Origin: Eudorina sp. 2006-703-Eu-15
Lineage: Eukaryota > Chlorophyta > Chlorophyceae > Chlamydomonadales > Volvocaceae
DNA length: 64,000 nt
Assembly: GCA_003117195.1 (NCBI GenBank)
Contig: BDSI01000107.1
Span: forward strand, 1-64,000
Direction of reading: 5' to 3'
Numbering within the stretch: the first letter of the stretch is position 1; every line of letters begins with the position of its first letter. Shown piece by piece: positions 25,501 to 38,600 of this stretch. The notes under the pieces are model-generated. The model saw only the letters and a list, made by a program, of their open reading frames with translations, had not been told where the DNA came from and searched no databases. Made by a program: the position numbers and the translations under genes.

Positions 25501-27227
25501 GAGGAGCCGGCGGAAGAGAAAGAAGGCGCGCTCTGTGTGTACACGGGAGAGATGCGCCGCGCTTGGAGTGCGTGTTGAGTTCGCGTCATGCACACGGCGG
25601 CTGCGCCCGGAAATAAAAACATGCCCACGCCGCTGAGTGGGTCAACGCCTACTCCGAAACCATGCCCCAGCGCACAAGCAACGCCCATGCCCCGCCCCGG
25701 AGTGGACTCGTCATCAGGGCGCTGGGTGTCCATGCGGTGAAGGAAACATTGGGGGAATGCCGTGAGCTGCGACATGTTAAACGTTTCCCGAGGCGCCAGC
25801 CCGGGCGGACATCGCCCGTCCGGGTCCATAGCTACTCAAGTTGTCAATGAAGTTGTCAATAACCAGCCGCGGTCTCCAATGGCCGCAAGGCCAGATCGCG
25901 GCACCCGGCAGGCGTGCGCGTAAGGACTCGGGCGGGCGGGGCCGGCCCCCGAACACACAGGTCTCCAATTACAGCCCCACCAGGGGCAATACAGGGCTCC
26001 CCACCGGGAAACCAGCGGCCCAAGGACAGGAGGCCACCCGGCCACGGAGCCACTCGGCCTCCGGTCAGAGGTCAGAGCAGCGGGTCGCGGGCTCCAGTGG
26101 GGCGACCACCTACCCATCGACCTGCCCTCCCCGTGCCTCCTCGGCCCTCGCCGCCCTTACCTGTCCGAATTGCCCCCGGCCCACCACTCCAAGGAACTGG
26201 TACTGGCTGCGGGCGGCGCGGGGCAGGCCAGGGCGGGGTCAGTGCGGTGGGGCACCTGGGGTGGCCGCCGGGTCACCACCGTGAGACCCAAATGGAAAAC
26301 AACGCCGCAAGGGCTTAAGATCGCATTGATGCAGTTAGTCGAGTCCGCACTGGATGTGGAGCAGGCAGGCGTGTCCACAGGACCTGCGGGCAGGCCAGAG
26401 CCGAGCTGCGGGGCGGCCACGAGCCCGCGGCGAGCGGAGCTGTGCGGGCACCCGCGCAAAAGCAACGCCCGCGACGATGATTCGGAGAGGGCGCGGGCAG
26501 GCAGACCGTCTTGGCCCCTTGCGCGTCGCCAGCGCGGCAGCACCCCAGGGCCCTTCGGGCTTCCTGTCAGCCCCTGGCCCCTGGCTTGCTGTTCAGGTGC
26601 CAGCCCACCCCTGCGCTATCCAGGGGTTGATGCAGCCGACGGTTATCCCGCACGTCCCAACCGCGCCGACAACCTTAGGCACCCAGCACCCGCGCCCCGA
26701 CCGCTGCCGCCCAGCCGGCCGTCCCTCCGCCGACTCCGGCGTGCGCATCCTCCTCCCCTGCAGCCACGGCACACGTACCTCTTAATCGGGCTCGTCTGCC
26801 GCAAGATCCACTCGGGCGGCGGCCCAAACACCGCGTCCGTCACTGCCATGATACTCCTGGCGAATCGACTCTTCCCCCCGGGGTTGGGGTTGGGGTTGGG
26901 GTTGGGGCTGAGGGGGGACTTGCAGTCCGTGGGGTCCGCGGGCGCGTCCAGCCGATTGGCCTTCCGGCTGGCGAAGGCCGCCACCCGTTTCTGCGACTTT
27001 GCGCCCTTGGGGCTGCCCGCCTTGACCGAACGCGACTTGTCGTAGAAGGACTGGTTGTCCCGCCGGTCCACGTGCCGCTTGCTGGGGGAGGTGCCCGGGT
27101 TTCGTGAGGACTTGCGGCCATGGCCGGCCGCGTCCGCACGGCCGTTCGCCTGGTCCGTGCCATTTGTGCGCGCGTGCAGGTCGTCATAGACGGGAACTAC
27201 ACCTGGCTTGCTGCCTCCGCAACCCAT
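22513..27227 (-). CDS. Calcium-dependent protein kinase (CDPK; 7 exons, 730 aa)
   Basis: Exons: 27227-26779, 26206-26161, 25490-25380, 24892-24583, 24445-24396, 23967-23227, 22998-22513; phases agree. The N-terminus MGCGGSK fits N-myristoylation plus a palmitoylatable Cys, so membrane anchoring is likely. A ~150-residue variable region precedes the Ser/Thr kinase domain: glycine loop GRGQFG, Lys181 in FACKTL, catalytic HRDIKPEN (Asp275), DFG (Asp296), then GSPYYIAPE. A Gly/Ala/Pro-rich insert of about 45 residues separates the kinase from the junction segment (SRIKRYSVASRTKKAAL). Four EF-hand loops start near residues 510, 546, 582 and 614; loops 2-4 are canonical, while loop 1 (DRDENHAIDMRE) has His for the usual Gly. 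A ~100-residue Gly/Ala/Ser tail follows. The kinase should be activated directly by calcium; substrates are unknown. Confidence 0.95.
26878..26911. repeat. GGGGTT hexanucleotide run inside CDPK exon 1
   Basis: About five GGGGTT units, read on the coding strand as CCCCAA and translated as alternating Asn-Pro. The unit equals a ciliate-type telomere repeat, but here it is coding. Confidence 0.9.
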
Positions 27228-28887
27228 GTGATGAAGGTTTGCGTGGCACCCTCAACGTCACGTTGACATTTCAAGTCCGTTCGGTGTCGCCCGACCAACC
27301 CATCGGGCGATAGCTATGTATTTATACGACACTGGAAGTTCCAGTTGCGGGGATGAGACTGTTGCGGAGCGCCAGGTCGAAGGTAGCGCGGGTGCGGGGA
27401 GCGGTCCAAGCCGTTCAGCTCCGTGCCTGCCTGCCCGCCAGGCAGGCGGGCGACAGATAAAAACCTCCAAGCGCAATCACAATGATGTATCCTGGCTGCG
27501 TCCGGTCTTGTTTTTCTTTACACCAGCCGTCGTGGGAAGAAACGTGAGCTATGCATATACATCAAGAGGAGAAACACATCTTATATTAAGCAAGTGGATA
27601 GTAATGCTCAGATGCAGCAAGCAGTGATAGTTTCTTGAGTGAGGTCGTTATGAAAGAAAGTCCCGCAGTCATTTATGCAATAGAATATTACGATTAATAA
27701 TTTTGACTAAAAGACAAGGTCGCCATGGTGTCTTCGGTGTGCCCTTAGTCTACGGGCCTTCGTATGCCGTACAAGCATACCTGGTCGACAATATTCACTG
27801 CTGCAACTTTACAAGTTTCATGGAGCGACTGACCGGCGTGACCATGGACAATTACGGTATTGACGGACCTAACATATCGTGACCATTTTTTGTTTTAGTT
27901 GTTCGCTTAGGAAATGCACGCGAGTGCGCAGTGCCTTTCCAAGTGGTAGATAATATTTAAACAATGGAAGATGGCAGGTGAGTTTGTAACATATAGTTGG
28001 GTGGGGAGGGGTTGAGAAGGCCACGCCGATGCCGCACCGAACCATCGGTTGTTCGCAGAACAAATGCACGAGTACGGGGAAAGCCTGGAAACGCTGTCGG
28101 TGAGCGAGCCAATCTTGACGCTGGGTTCGTTACATTTCACGGTCGCCAGTCCTAAGGCCATGTCGTTTCCCTCCAGGCACGCCGGCGCAGCAAGCCGCGG
28201 TCTACTCTTTCCAGACCTCTCAGCAGCTGGAGCTCGCTGCGGGCCTGCAAAAGGCTGTTCGGACTGGGCAGCGGTCGAAACATACCCCGTTACAGAGCAA
28301 AAGGTCAGCTAGACAGCAGAGCCCACGTTGGAAACCTGCGCAATAATGGATACCCTCGGTACACTATCTCGCGCTTCGCTGTGGAAATGTTACGGACTTA
28401 CGGTTGCCCGCACGGCACGTCCTGTTGCCCCGTTCCGAACGTTCCCTTCCGCGCGGCTGGCACGATCAGTTACTTGAGATTTCCTTGGCCCTGTCTTAAT
28501 TGGCAACCTGGTGACCAGGACCCGGACAGTTCCCATGAATGGTTGAAACTACCTGTAACGCGATGCGAACCGAACCGTTAGCATGACTAAGCGTAGCCCT
28601 CAAGCTGTTCCACCGCCTGAACCCTTCACAAATCTTTTCCTTGACCCAAATCAACTCGCAGCTTCACACTCGCCTGTGGCCAGCCGCTCGCCGGCGATGG
28701 ACCCCCGGGGGCCGGCGCGGCGCCACGGACAACCGCCAACGCGCTGTCCTGCTCCGGCCCCAGTTCGGGCCCCAGCTCGGCGGTGGGTCCGGGCCTCGGG
28801 TCTCCCGGCGGCCTCCTCCGCCTCAACATACACAGCGCCGGGGAAGCCTGGCACCGGTCGCAGGAAGCGGAACAGGACAGCAGCCCC
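27228..28887. other. Divergent promoter region between CDPK and the large plus-strand gene
   Basis: The flanking genes point away from each other. The DNA is AT-richer than its surroundings (27500-28560). A palindromic GCCTGCCTG/CAGGCAGGC stretch lies near 27427-27449. The plus-strand gene's frame is open back to an acceptor-like CAACTCGCAG at 28652-28661, so a 5' exon may lie in this interval; I could not place it. Confidence 0.5.
27319..27326 (-). promoter_or_regulatory. TATA box of the CDPK gene
   Basis: TATAAATA on the minus strand, about 92 nt upstream of the CDPK ATG at 27227. This leaves room for a transcription start ~30 nt downstream and a short 5' UTR. It is the best-placed TATA element seen in the window. 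Confidence 0.6.
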
Positions 28888-29620
28888 ATGTCGGCCCTGG
28901 AGGCTAACTTTTACCGCAACCACCGCATCCTGCATCCCTGGGACCTTCCCGGCAGCGCTGACAGCCCCACTGGGGGCTCAGACCCCACACGGAATGGAGC
29001 CGGCGGAGGAGGAGGAGGACCAGGGCTGCCCGGCGGCGCCGGTGCGGGCGCCACCGCCGCTGCGGCCCTCAACGGCGGCCGGTCCCTGAGTCGCATTGTC
29101 CCGCCGCACGGCCTTGCGCCCGCAGCCACGGACGAATCGCAGCAGCAACAACAGCAGCAGATGGCAGCCCCTGCCGCACTGCGAGCAAATCCGCGGCTCA
29201 CGGCGCTGCTGGGTCCGACCAACGTCCCGTCTGCCGGCAGCGGCGCCGGCGTCGGCGCCGGCGCCAGCAGCATCGGCGAATCGCAGCAGCAGCAGCAGCA
29301 GCAGTACCTAGCGGAAGCCCGCGCCGGCGACGGAGGTCCTTCCGATGGCCCTGTGCCCACCTACATGCGCAGCCCGGATCACGGCCAGGCGGGGGCGCCG
29401 CCGCGCCGTTCGTTCGAGCGCGAGCGGGTGCGGCAACCCAGCCTGGATATGGCGGCGCGGTCCGGGCAGAAGCAGGGCGCCGGAGCCTCCCCTGGAGGGA
29501 CGCGCACGTCGGGTACCGGACCCAGTGCCGAGCCACCCTGGATCGCACGACCGGAGGACTCGGAATCCTCGGGACCTCCTGCCCAGCCACCGCCGTCGCA
29601 GCAACAGCAACTGCAACTGT

Positions 29621-29656
<36 letters not shown>

Positions 29657-32600
29657 TGCAGCAGCAGGCACCACAGCACACACCACCATCACCGGGTGCT
29701 GGGGGCCAGGCCGGCCCGCCCGAGCAGGCGTCCCCGGCGCCGTTGGCCACTGCTGAAGCGCCGGCGACCGCGGGACCGTTGGATGCGACAGCAGCCGGCG
29801 CCGCCTACGCCAGGTGGGAGTGTCGTTGGGCGGCATGCGGACTGCTGCGGTCTCTCGAGGCCTCGGGAACCGATCGAGGCGCCCGCAGGGGGCATCCTCC
29901 TGGATGGTGTGGCCGCGACAGTCCTTGGGATCCCTCACTGGCAGGTGCTGTCCACTCCGGGGGTGCTGCCCGGGCGGCCTCCACGAACACTCCCTCCGAG
30001 GTTAACTTTGCAACCCCCCCCCCCGGCGATTAAGGGAGGGCTGCGGTCAGGCTTCTTCCCGGAAAGGGGACGGCGGCGGAGGCAGGGGAAGGGCAGCGGG
30101 CGGGGGGCGGGGCACCGCTGCGCGCTTGCGGCTTGTGATAGCAAATAACGGGTTGCAGTGGGCTCCTGACCGATTACGAGGCGGGCAGGACCAGCGGCGG
30201 CCACGGGCCGGCTACGACTTGGCGCAAGAGTGCACCTGCGCACCTCGCACACGCCATGAGTGGCCCGCTGGCGAAGGCGCTCGCTCCCGGGGGTGGATGT
30301 CCTCCTCCCCACCACGTGACTCCGTTGTGCGTCTGAGTAAAGGGCCCGCAACCGTAACCTTCGCCCCCGCCGCCCGGCCCGGGCTGCCCCTGTCCGCCGC
30401 CGCCTGTGATGTACAGGCCCGCAGCGGCCCCGACCGGCCGCATTCCCCAGCCCTCCACCTTGTACGGCGGCTCGACCTCAGCCATCCTCGGCAAGCTGCC
30501 GCCCACCCGGGGCACCCCCCGGCGCGGCGGGCCCGGCACCTCGGGCAACGGCAGCTTCCAGGCGAGTCTGCTGCAGCTGCAGCTGGCGCCGCACACGCAG
30601 GCGGCGGCGGCGGCCGCAACGTCGCTGTCGCTCACGGCAGGTGGGTGCACCGTAACTACTAGCATGCAGGCCAGCGCAGACGAGACAATGAAAGGTGGGG
30701 GCCTGGGACGTGCGCGGCCCCGCATGCCGGGCAGGCAGATGCGGGACAAAGTGCATGGAGTGTCCGCTCGGTCGGGTTCCTAGGGTTTACACCCACCCGG
30801 CCGCCCGCCGCGGGCTGCGTGGCCAGTGCTTCCTGCGCCCGAACGAGGTGGGGGCGGTGCTTGGACGCTCGAATCCCGAAGGAGGGAATGGGAAACTTGG
30901 GAACTCTGCTGACGCAGCTGTGGCAGGCAGGGGCACCACCAGCGACACTGCGGCCGTCTGGGTGCCGCGGGGCCTTCCGATCGGCTGCGCGTCCTGGCGC
31001 CGCCCGAGCTGTGCGGGGCTCGAAGAGACGCACGGGCGGGGTCTGGTGGGTGCTGGACTCTCAGGGCTTCAGACTTCCTGTCTTTGTTCTCTTGGACGAC
31101 ATGCGGCTGTGTGAGGATGCCATGGCTTTCTGACTTTCTTCACAGCCGCTGCCTCGGCGCCGCTGGACTGCTGGACCGCTGGATCGCCTCGCACCGCCAC
31201 TGATAACCCGCTGTCCGTCGCGACGACCCCTTACACCCCCCCCCCTCCGCTGGGCTGGGTGTGTCTGGGCTGTCTGTTTCAAACCCCGCCTCCCCTGGCC
31301 CCATGAATATGTCTACCAATTTCCTACACGCTTATACTCCCTCCCCGGGCGCCCGCTACGGCTGACCACCCTCGTGCACGACGTGCGTGGTGCGGGTGCT
31401 GAACTAAACGTCATATGTTCAGCCCCGTTTCATTTCCTTTGCCACCGCCACCTCTGCCACCACCACCCCGCACCTGCAGCTTACCCCGACGCTGCCCTTA
31501 GCCCACCATCACCACCGCCACCGCCACCGCCACCACCACCACCACCACTGGGGTCGTCGGTCTCGTGGCCTCCTGCGGACAGCCCGCGGAAGCACAGCTT
31601 ACCGCCACTTGCAGGTAGTGTCTGTGACAGACAGCTCGTGCCGTGAAAGGACCGCCACTCTAGCGATTCGCACAGACCCCGGCCTCCCCCCCCCCCCGGG
31701 CAGTGCGTGCCAACCGACAGACATAACACGCAACAACAACGCATCCGAGCCTTCCTGGGGGTTGAGCTTTTACCTTTTAGAGGGTGTTTCCACTCAACCC
31801 TGGGCCCCATCCCCACCCATTTCACGTAACCCTGGGGCCCCATCCCCACCCATTTCACGTATGCGGTGCTGGTCATTTCCCATTCACATGTACGGCGCTT
31901 ACCTTCCATGCTCATCTGGATGCACTGGCCAGGCCGAGACTTGTACTGGCAGTGCAGGATTTCAAGGTCTGGGTCATTCCAAAGCGCATTCCATCGCATT
32001 CCCTCTCCTACCCCCACGAGGAGGGGGAATGCCACACCCACTCACCCACCCGACCCTCTCCACTCCTCATGACGCCCTCCCCGCTTTTGAGCCGCCTGCA
32101 GATTCCGACCACCCCCAGCTGGCGCTGCTCCAGGCGGCTGCTGCAGCGCACGCCCATGCCTCCTCTCCCCCCCGTGCCCACCCGCTGGCACCCGGATCCG
32201 GATCCGGACTTGGACACCCGGGTTCTGGCGCCCCCTCCTGGAGCCAACTGGGGGCGGGGGCAGGGCCGGTCGCAGAGTGCACGGCGGTGGCCGGCGGCGC
32301 AGGCGGCGTCAGCGGAGGCGCCTCCGGTCCCGAGTCGGGGCAGGTGCCACTCATGCCGTCGGCGGTCGGGGCGGCGGCGGCGGCCCTCCTGGAGGCGCAG
32401 CGGGGCGGTCCGCCGCCCAGCATTGAGCAGATCCTGCTGGGGAGTGGGGCGGCGCCGACCATGAGGTGCGCCGCGTTATGGGGTTTTCGGGGCCGGAGGG
32501 GGTTAGCGAGCCTGCGTATGTGAGGGCAAGGAGGACGAGAAAGAGGGCCGACGGTGGGGACTGTGTGTCGGTGGTGGAGGCGCGTCGCATTGCTTCGGCC

Positions 32601-35600
32601 CTCGCTCGGTGCAGCCGCCCGCCCTACCTTCGCCCCACCTCCTCAAACCCCGTCCGCCCTCCTTAATCCCTCTCCCCGATCGGGCAGCCAGCGCAGTTTA
32701 GGTATGTCTACCAATTTCCCATATCCCTGCCCCTTCTGTGCCTGGGCTGTTTTCGCTTCCATCCCCCTCCTTCCCCTCCTTCCTCCGTGGGTAACCGCCG
32801 TGCCGCCATCCGGCCACCCTGTGTCAGGCTGCCGGCCCCTCGGTCGGACGGCCAGCCGCTGCAGGCGGTGCAGCACGCCTTCCGGGGGCTGATGCAGGCG
32901 TCCAGGATGGGAGGGCGGCTGCCGGGCAGGGAGGACGTCTGGGAATTGCAGGTGCGACGGGCGGGCGAGGGGGGGCGCGGGGGTTGAACAAAACGAACAG
33001 CCATAAGGGGGAGGGCTGCTGGAGGGGGCGCCACATCAAGGCCCGACGGCCCCGGGCTAGAGGCTACGCGGCCTCCCGTGTGTGTGATTTGCCGGCAGGG
33101 CGGCTTGGGTGCGTCAGCTATTGATGCGCGCGGCGCCCTGGGTACCTTCCGCTTAGGGGCCCGGGCCCCGTAAAGCCGCAGCTGCCCGGAGGGCGGGGCC
33201 CGGCCCCGTGCCGCCTCCGTCACGACGCCCCTGCGCCCTTGCCGCACCCGGTGCCTGGAGACGCCGCCGGGGCAGGGAATGGGCAGCGGGCCACTGCCAG
33301 TGCCGATCGCCCTGATCCCACCAGCTGCCGGACCACCGCCGGGCCCCATCCACGAGTCCGCGACCGCCTTGCCCCTGCCTCAGTGAGGCGGCCTCACCGC
33401 CCCTGCCCAACCCTACCCCAGCTCCCGCCCCCTGCCTCACCGCCCCCCTCCGCCCCCGTCCCTTTTGGGTTTCAGACCACCCTCCTCCGAACCATCTCCC
33501 AGCTCTCCTCGGCAGCGCACCCCGCCCCAGCCGCCCTGGCGCCCTCGCAGCCCGCCGCGGCCGCAACGGCCGCAACGGGCGCAGGCACAGGCGCCGGGGC
33601 AGGGACAGGCGCGGCAGCAGCCAGTGGCCCAGCCGGACCGCGCAGCGGCGGCAGCCGCTACCCGAGTGGGGCCGGGACCGGGGCAGGAGCAGCCGCGCCG
33701 GGGACTGGGATATTGTCCCCGGGTCGCTCGGACGGCGTCCACCGCCCCTCAGAGGCCCCGTCCTATCTCGCAGCCTCCCTGGCCCCCTCCCTGGCGCCCG
33801 TCACTCCCTCGTCCGAGATCTCGCGCGGGTTGCTGTCGGACTGGGGCGCCCGCTCGGTGCCGTCGGAGGCGTCGTTGGAGGTCACCGCCACCACAACCAC
33901 CATCAGCGGCGCGTCCATGGCGGTGGTGGCGCTGGGCCCCGCGCCGGCGGTGGCGGCGACGGCAGCAGCCGGGGCTGGCGGCGGCGGCGGCGGCGGTACG
34001 GCGTGGGGGACGCCTCTGCCTGGGGTGCTGGGCCCGCCTGCGGGCGCGGTTCCCTTCAGTTTGGAGGATGTGGCCTTCCAGCCCCTGCTGGGTAGGGACG
34101 CGGATGGCTTCGTGGCGGAGGGTAAGCTGAGGAAGTGGGGAAGGTGGGGGTCCGGGGCGGGGGCCGGTTGGCGTGGGGGCTTGAGGGTCTCAAGAGCGCG
34201 GAAGCCCGCGCGGGTGAGGGAGGGGTATCCAGGGGAGGGGTATCTAGGGGAGGGGTATCTAGGGGAGGGGTATCTAGGGGAGGGGTATCTAGGGGAGGGG
34301 TATCTAGGGGAGGGGTATCTAGGGGAGGGGTATCCAGGGGAGGGGTATCTAGGGGAGGGGTATCTAGGGGAGGGGTATCCAGGGGAGGGGTATCTAGGGA
34401 GGGGTATCTAGGGGAGGGGTATCCAGGGGAGGGGTATCTAGGGGAGGGGTATCCAGGGGAGGGGTATCTAGGGGAGGGGTATCCAGGGGAGGGGTATCTA
34501 GGGAGGGGTATCTAGGGGAGGGGTATCTAGGGGAGGGGTATCTAGGGGAGGGGTATCTAGGGTTGACTCTGTGCGGCGGCGTCGCTCTGGCGGCGCACGG
34601 GCCCAGTGCATGGGTCGGGACGCGTCGGCGTTGCGCGCGCGACCCGTAAAACTGGACCGTTCATCGGATCTCGTGTAACGGAATATGGTCAACCAAACCA
34701 TAGATCCATTCAGTCGTTCATCTTCTCTGCAACCCACTAATCACCGCGGCAATGACGGGTGTACCTTCATCAATCCGCCTACCTGCCCCTACGCCTTCCT
34801 CCCCCTCCCGTCCACCTCCCGTGACCTGGCGCCCCCGGCAGGCCTCATCAGCGGTCAGGAGAGCGCTCTGACGGCGGCACTGATGGGCATCGTTGTGCAG
34901 GTGGGCAGCGGAGGATGGGGGTTGAAAAGAACAGAAACACCAAACCCAGAAACGAAAAGGCTGCGGAGGCTTGGGGGTTTGAGGAGTGGGAGCTTTGCGA
35001 AAGTTGTATTAAGGTACGCACACACAGGGAATCGGCGGGTCTCTCATCTAAACACAGCGAATTGGCTTCCATTACACACTTAGCCCCTGTTATGTGGCAG
35101 AGGGGCATTTCCGGGCTTTGGCTTTTGACCGTGATATGCCCCTGGCATATCACGCGCTCCTGCCTTGCCTGCCAAAGAATAGACGCACAGTCTCCAGTCC
35201 TCCCCTGTACCCTTCTGATCACCCGCGTACGGCCTCTCCCCGCCCCATACGGCGCCCCCTCCCCCTTCCCTTCGCCTCCCCCTCCCCTCCCCTCCCCTCC
35301 CCCCCCCCACACCCACACCCACACCCAGGTGGGTGTCTCCTGTGTGGAGCGAGCCCACCTGCTGTACCGCCTGTGGGCGACCCTGCGGCAGCTGCTGGCG
35401 GCGGTGGTGCAGGACCGGGAGGGAGCCAGGTAGGCAGTGACTCACTGACGGAGGGCACGACGCGACCGGGGGCCCGGGGAGGTTGGGGATTAAATTGAAA
35501 AAAGGAATAAACCTGAAGAACGAACCCAGGCACACCAAGAACAACTCAGTAGGGTTGGGGAGATTGAGGGGGGGGCAGGGGGGCAGTGGGCCACTGGGGC

Positions 35601-38600
35601 CTTCGGGCGGGGCGGGGACTGGAGGTGGCGGGACGGGGCCAGGCAGGAAGACAGAAGACAGGGACGATCAGGCGAATCGGAGCCGGAGAGGAGGGCGCGC
35701 CGCCGCTCGACCCGGGGCGAGGGGACCTGGCTTGTAGGCGCGGAAGTCAACCCCTCCCACCATGACTGCCATTATCACCACCACCACCACCGCCACCTCT
35801 TCACCACCACTGCCACCACCTCTTCACCCTTCTTCCCATCACTATCACGGGGGAGTTTCCTCGCTGAATTCCAACCCCAAACCCCAAACCCCAAACCCCA
35901 AACCCCAAACCCCAAACCCCAAACCCAAACCCAAACCCCAAACCCCAAACCCCAAACCCACCCCGCGCCACCCCTCAGGTCCCAGCTGGCTGCGGTCCGC
36001 CGGGACGCCGCCTCCGCCGCCAGCCGCTCCTCCCTGGAGCTGGAGTCCCTGCGCTGCAGTGTGATCGCCCTCAGCCAGACGGTGGAGCGGATGGAGGCGC
36101 GAGACCGGGAGCAGACGGCGGCGCTGCTGGCCGCCGACAAGGAGATGAAGCGGGTGGGTGGGGTTGGGGGAGGGGGTGTGGGGGTGGGGGTGTGCTGTCA
36201 TTCCGCCGTCACCCCGCCGTAACCCCCCGTAACCCTCCCCATAAGCCGCCGTACCTCGCCGTACCCTGCCGTAACCCCCCATGCCCTATCCTAACCCGCC
36301 GTACCCCCCCCCCCGGTTCATCCTCCTTCCCACCTCTGTCTACCCATTTCGTACACCCGCCCTCCCGCGCCCCCCCCCGCAGCTCCGTCAGGTCATCACC
36401 GACGGTCAGGTGGAGTCCCTGGGGCCCAAGCTGCTGGAGGCGCAGGACGAGCGGGACATGGCGCGGGAGGAGGTGCGGCGGCTGCACGGGCACATAAAGG
36501 TGAGGAAAGGGGGGAGGGAGGACAGAGGGGTACAGGAGGCAGTCTACGCCTGCACCGCACATCACTAGCAGGGCGGGTTCACTTGCTTTGTCGCATCGCA
36601 CGCGTCTTCTGCGCAGGAGCCCCTGCTTTGCCTTGACATCACTGGCCTACTAGGCTTTTCATTGGCATTTTCCGTTGCCGTACATGCATGCCGTCCTGAA
36701 GTTCTTGCTTAACAACACACACGCGCACACGACACACACGCACACTCTGGCCACGCAGGAACTGGAGGCCGAGCTGTACGACGTACGACAGGACCACGCC
36801 ATAACCTCCGCCCGGGCCGCCAACCTGGAGGCCCACGCGCAGTCACTGACCTCCGAGGTACGGTGCCGTACACCCCGTCCCACCCGGTCCCTGGGTCTCT
36901 TGGACGAGCTGCTGGACGAGGCCAGCAACCAAAAGGTGCTTGCGGCGCTAGCGGCGGGTGCACCCCCCTTGGAGGTCCACCGGCTACTGCTGGGGGTGAC
37001 CAACGATGGGGAGGACCTCAACCGGTGGGCGGGGGCCTTCGGCTGCGCGGTGGGGGCGGTCCCGCCCTGGAGCGATGCCGCCACACACGCCGCCGCGCTG
37101 GCGCCGCCGCCCGACGCCAGCGGCGCCGGCGGCGCCGGCGCCGTTGGCGGCGGCATCGGATTCGGCTTCGCGGGCGGGCCGCTGGGTGCGAGCCCGTCGG
37201 CGGCGTCGGTTGGCGGGACGACGCTGACGGCACCCGGCGGCTTGGGCAGCGGCGGCGCCGCGGCCACCGCCGCCGCTGCCTTCGCCATGCGGTCGCCGTC
37301 GAACGTGGGCAGCGGCCCCGTCGCCGCGTCCGCCGGCGCCGTCAACCTGCCGCCGCCGTCGACGCCGCCAGCCGCCAGCGGCCATCCCCTGGGCAGCGCC
37401 GCGACCCGCCGCGGCGTCAGTTTCTTTTCCCCGCGACCCGGGGCAGCGCCGGCGAACAGCAGCAGCGGCGGCACGGGTGCTTCGGAGACGGGTCAGTCGC
37501 CGCCTGGGGGGCCGGATCTGCTGCCCAGCTCGTCTTCGACGGCCGACGGCGCGGGGCTGGGCGGGGTTCCGGCTTCGGAGGGCGGGGCCAGCAGCCCACC
37601 GGGGGACAACTCGACGTCGGCGTCGCCGGTGCGGCCTGGGACCGTCGCGGGTTTCGGCGGCGGCGGTGGCGGTGGCGGCGGCGGTGGCGGCGGCGGTAGC
37701 ATCTTCCTGTCTCGGAGGTCGACAGTTGCGGTCACAGCCGTACAGCAGCAGTCCTACGCGAAGCGCCTGCATGGGAAGGGGGAAGGGGGGAAGGGGGAAG
37801 GGGGGAAGGGGGGAAGGGGGGAAGGGGGAAGGGGGGAAGGGGGAAGGGGGAAGGGGGGAAGGGGGGGGGGGAAGGGGGGAAGGGGGAAGGGGGAAGGGGG
37901 GAAGGGGGGGAAGGGGGAAGGGGGGAAGGGGGGAAGGGGGGAAGCTTACCGGGTCCTACAGCAGGGAGGTATGCCATAACTCCATGAAACTCCGGAGAGT
38001 GGGGAGGGGGCGAAGGGCGGTGTCTCGCACATCCCATGTACTGGAACAGGTCTCCACTCACACACCCCGCCCACCCCCCCACCCCACCCCACCCCACCCC
38101 ACCCCACCCCACCCCCCCCCCACCCCGCCCCGCCCCAGGCCTGGCTTGTGTCCCTGGTGTGCGACGGCGACGTGGCGGCGCTGCGGCGGGCCCTCCCGGA
38201 TGCGGCGGTGGACGCCCTGGGTTCGGGGCTGCAGCTGGGGGCGTCCCCGGGGGGCATGGCGGCCTGGCTGCTGGGCTACCTCGCACCGGGCGGATTCAAC
38301 CTGGCGCAGTACAAGGACCTCGTGGGTGGGTCCCAGGCCGTTCCCTTAGCTGTGGTTCCGCTGCAAACGGTAGTAGATGGGGTTAAGATGTTAGATAGGA
38401 TAGGAGACGTCCCGCACCACCCCCACACACCCCTGACGGTGTTCGTCGAATCAAGGCAGCGAAATCCCAACCCCCCTCCCCTTCCCGCCCCCCCCCCTCC
38501 CGCCTCCCCCTCCCGCCTCCCCCTCCCGCTCCCCCTACCCCTTTCTTCGATGTATCGGAGTATAATTCCCCTATCCCCTCCTTCATACTTGCCTCCAAAC

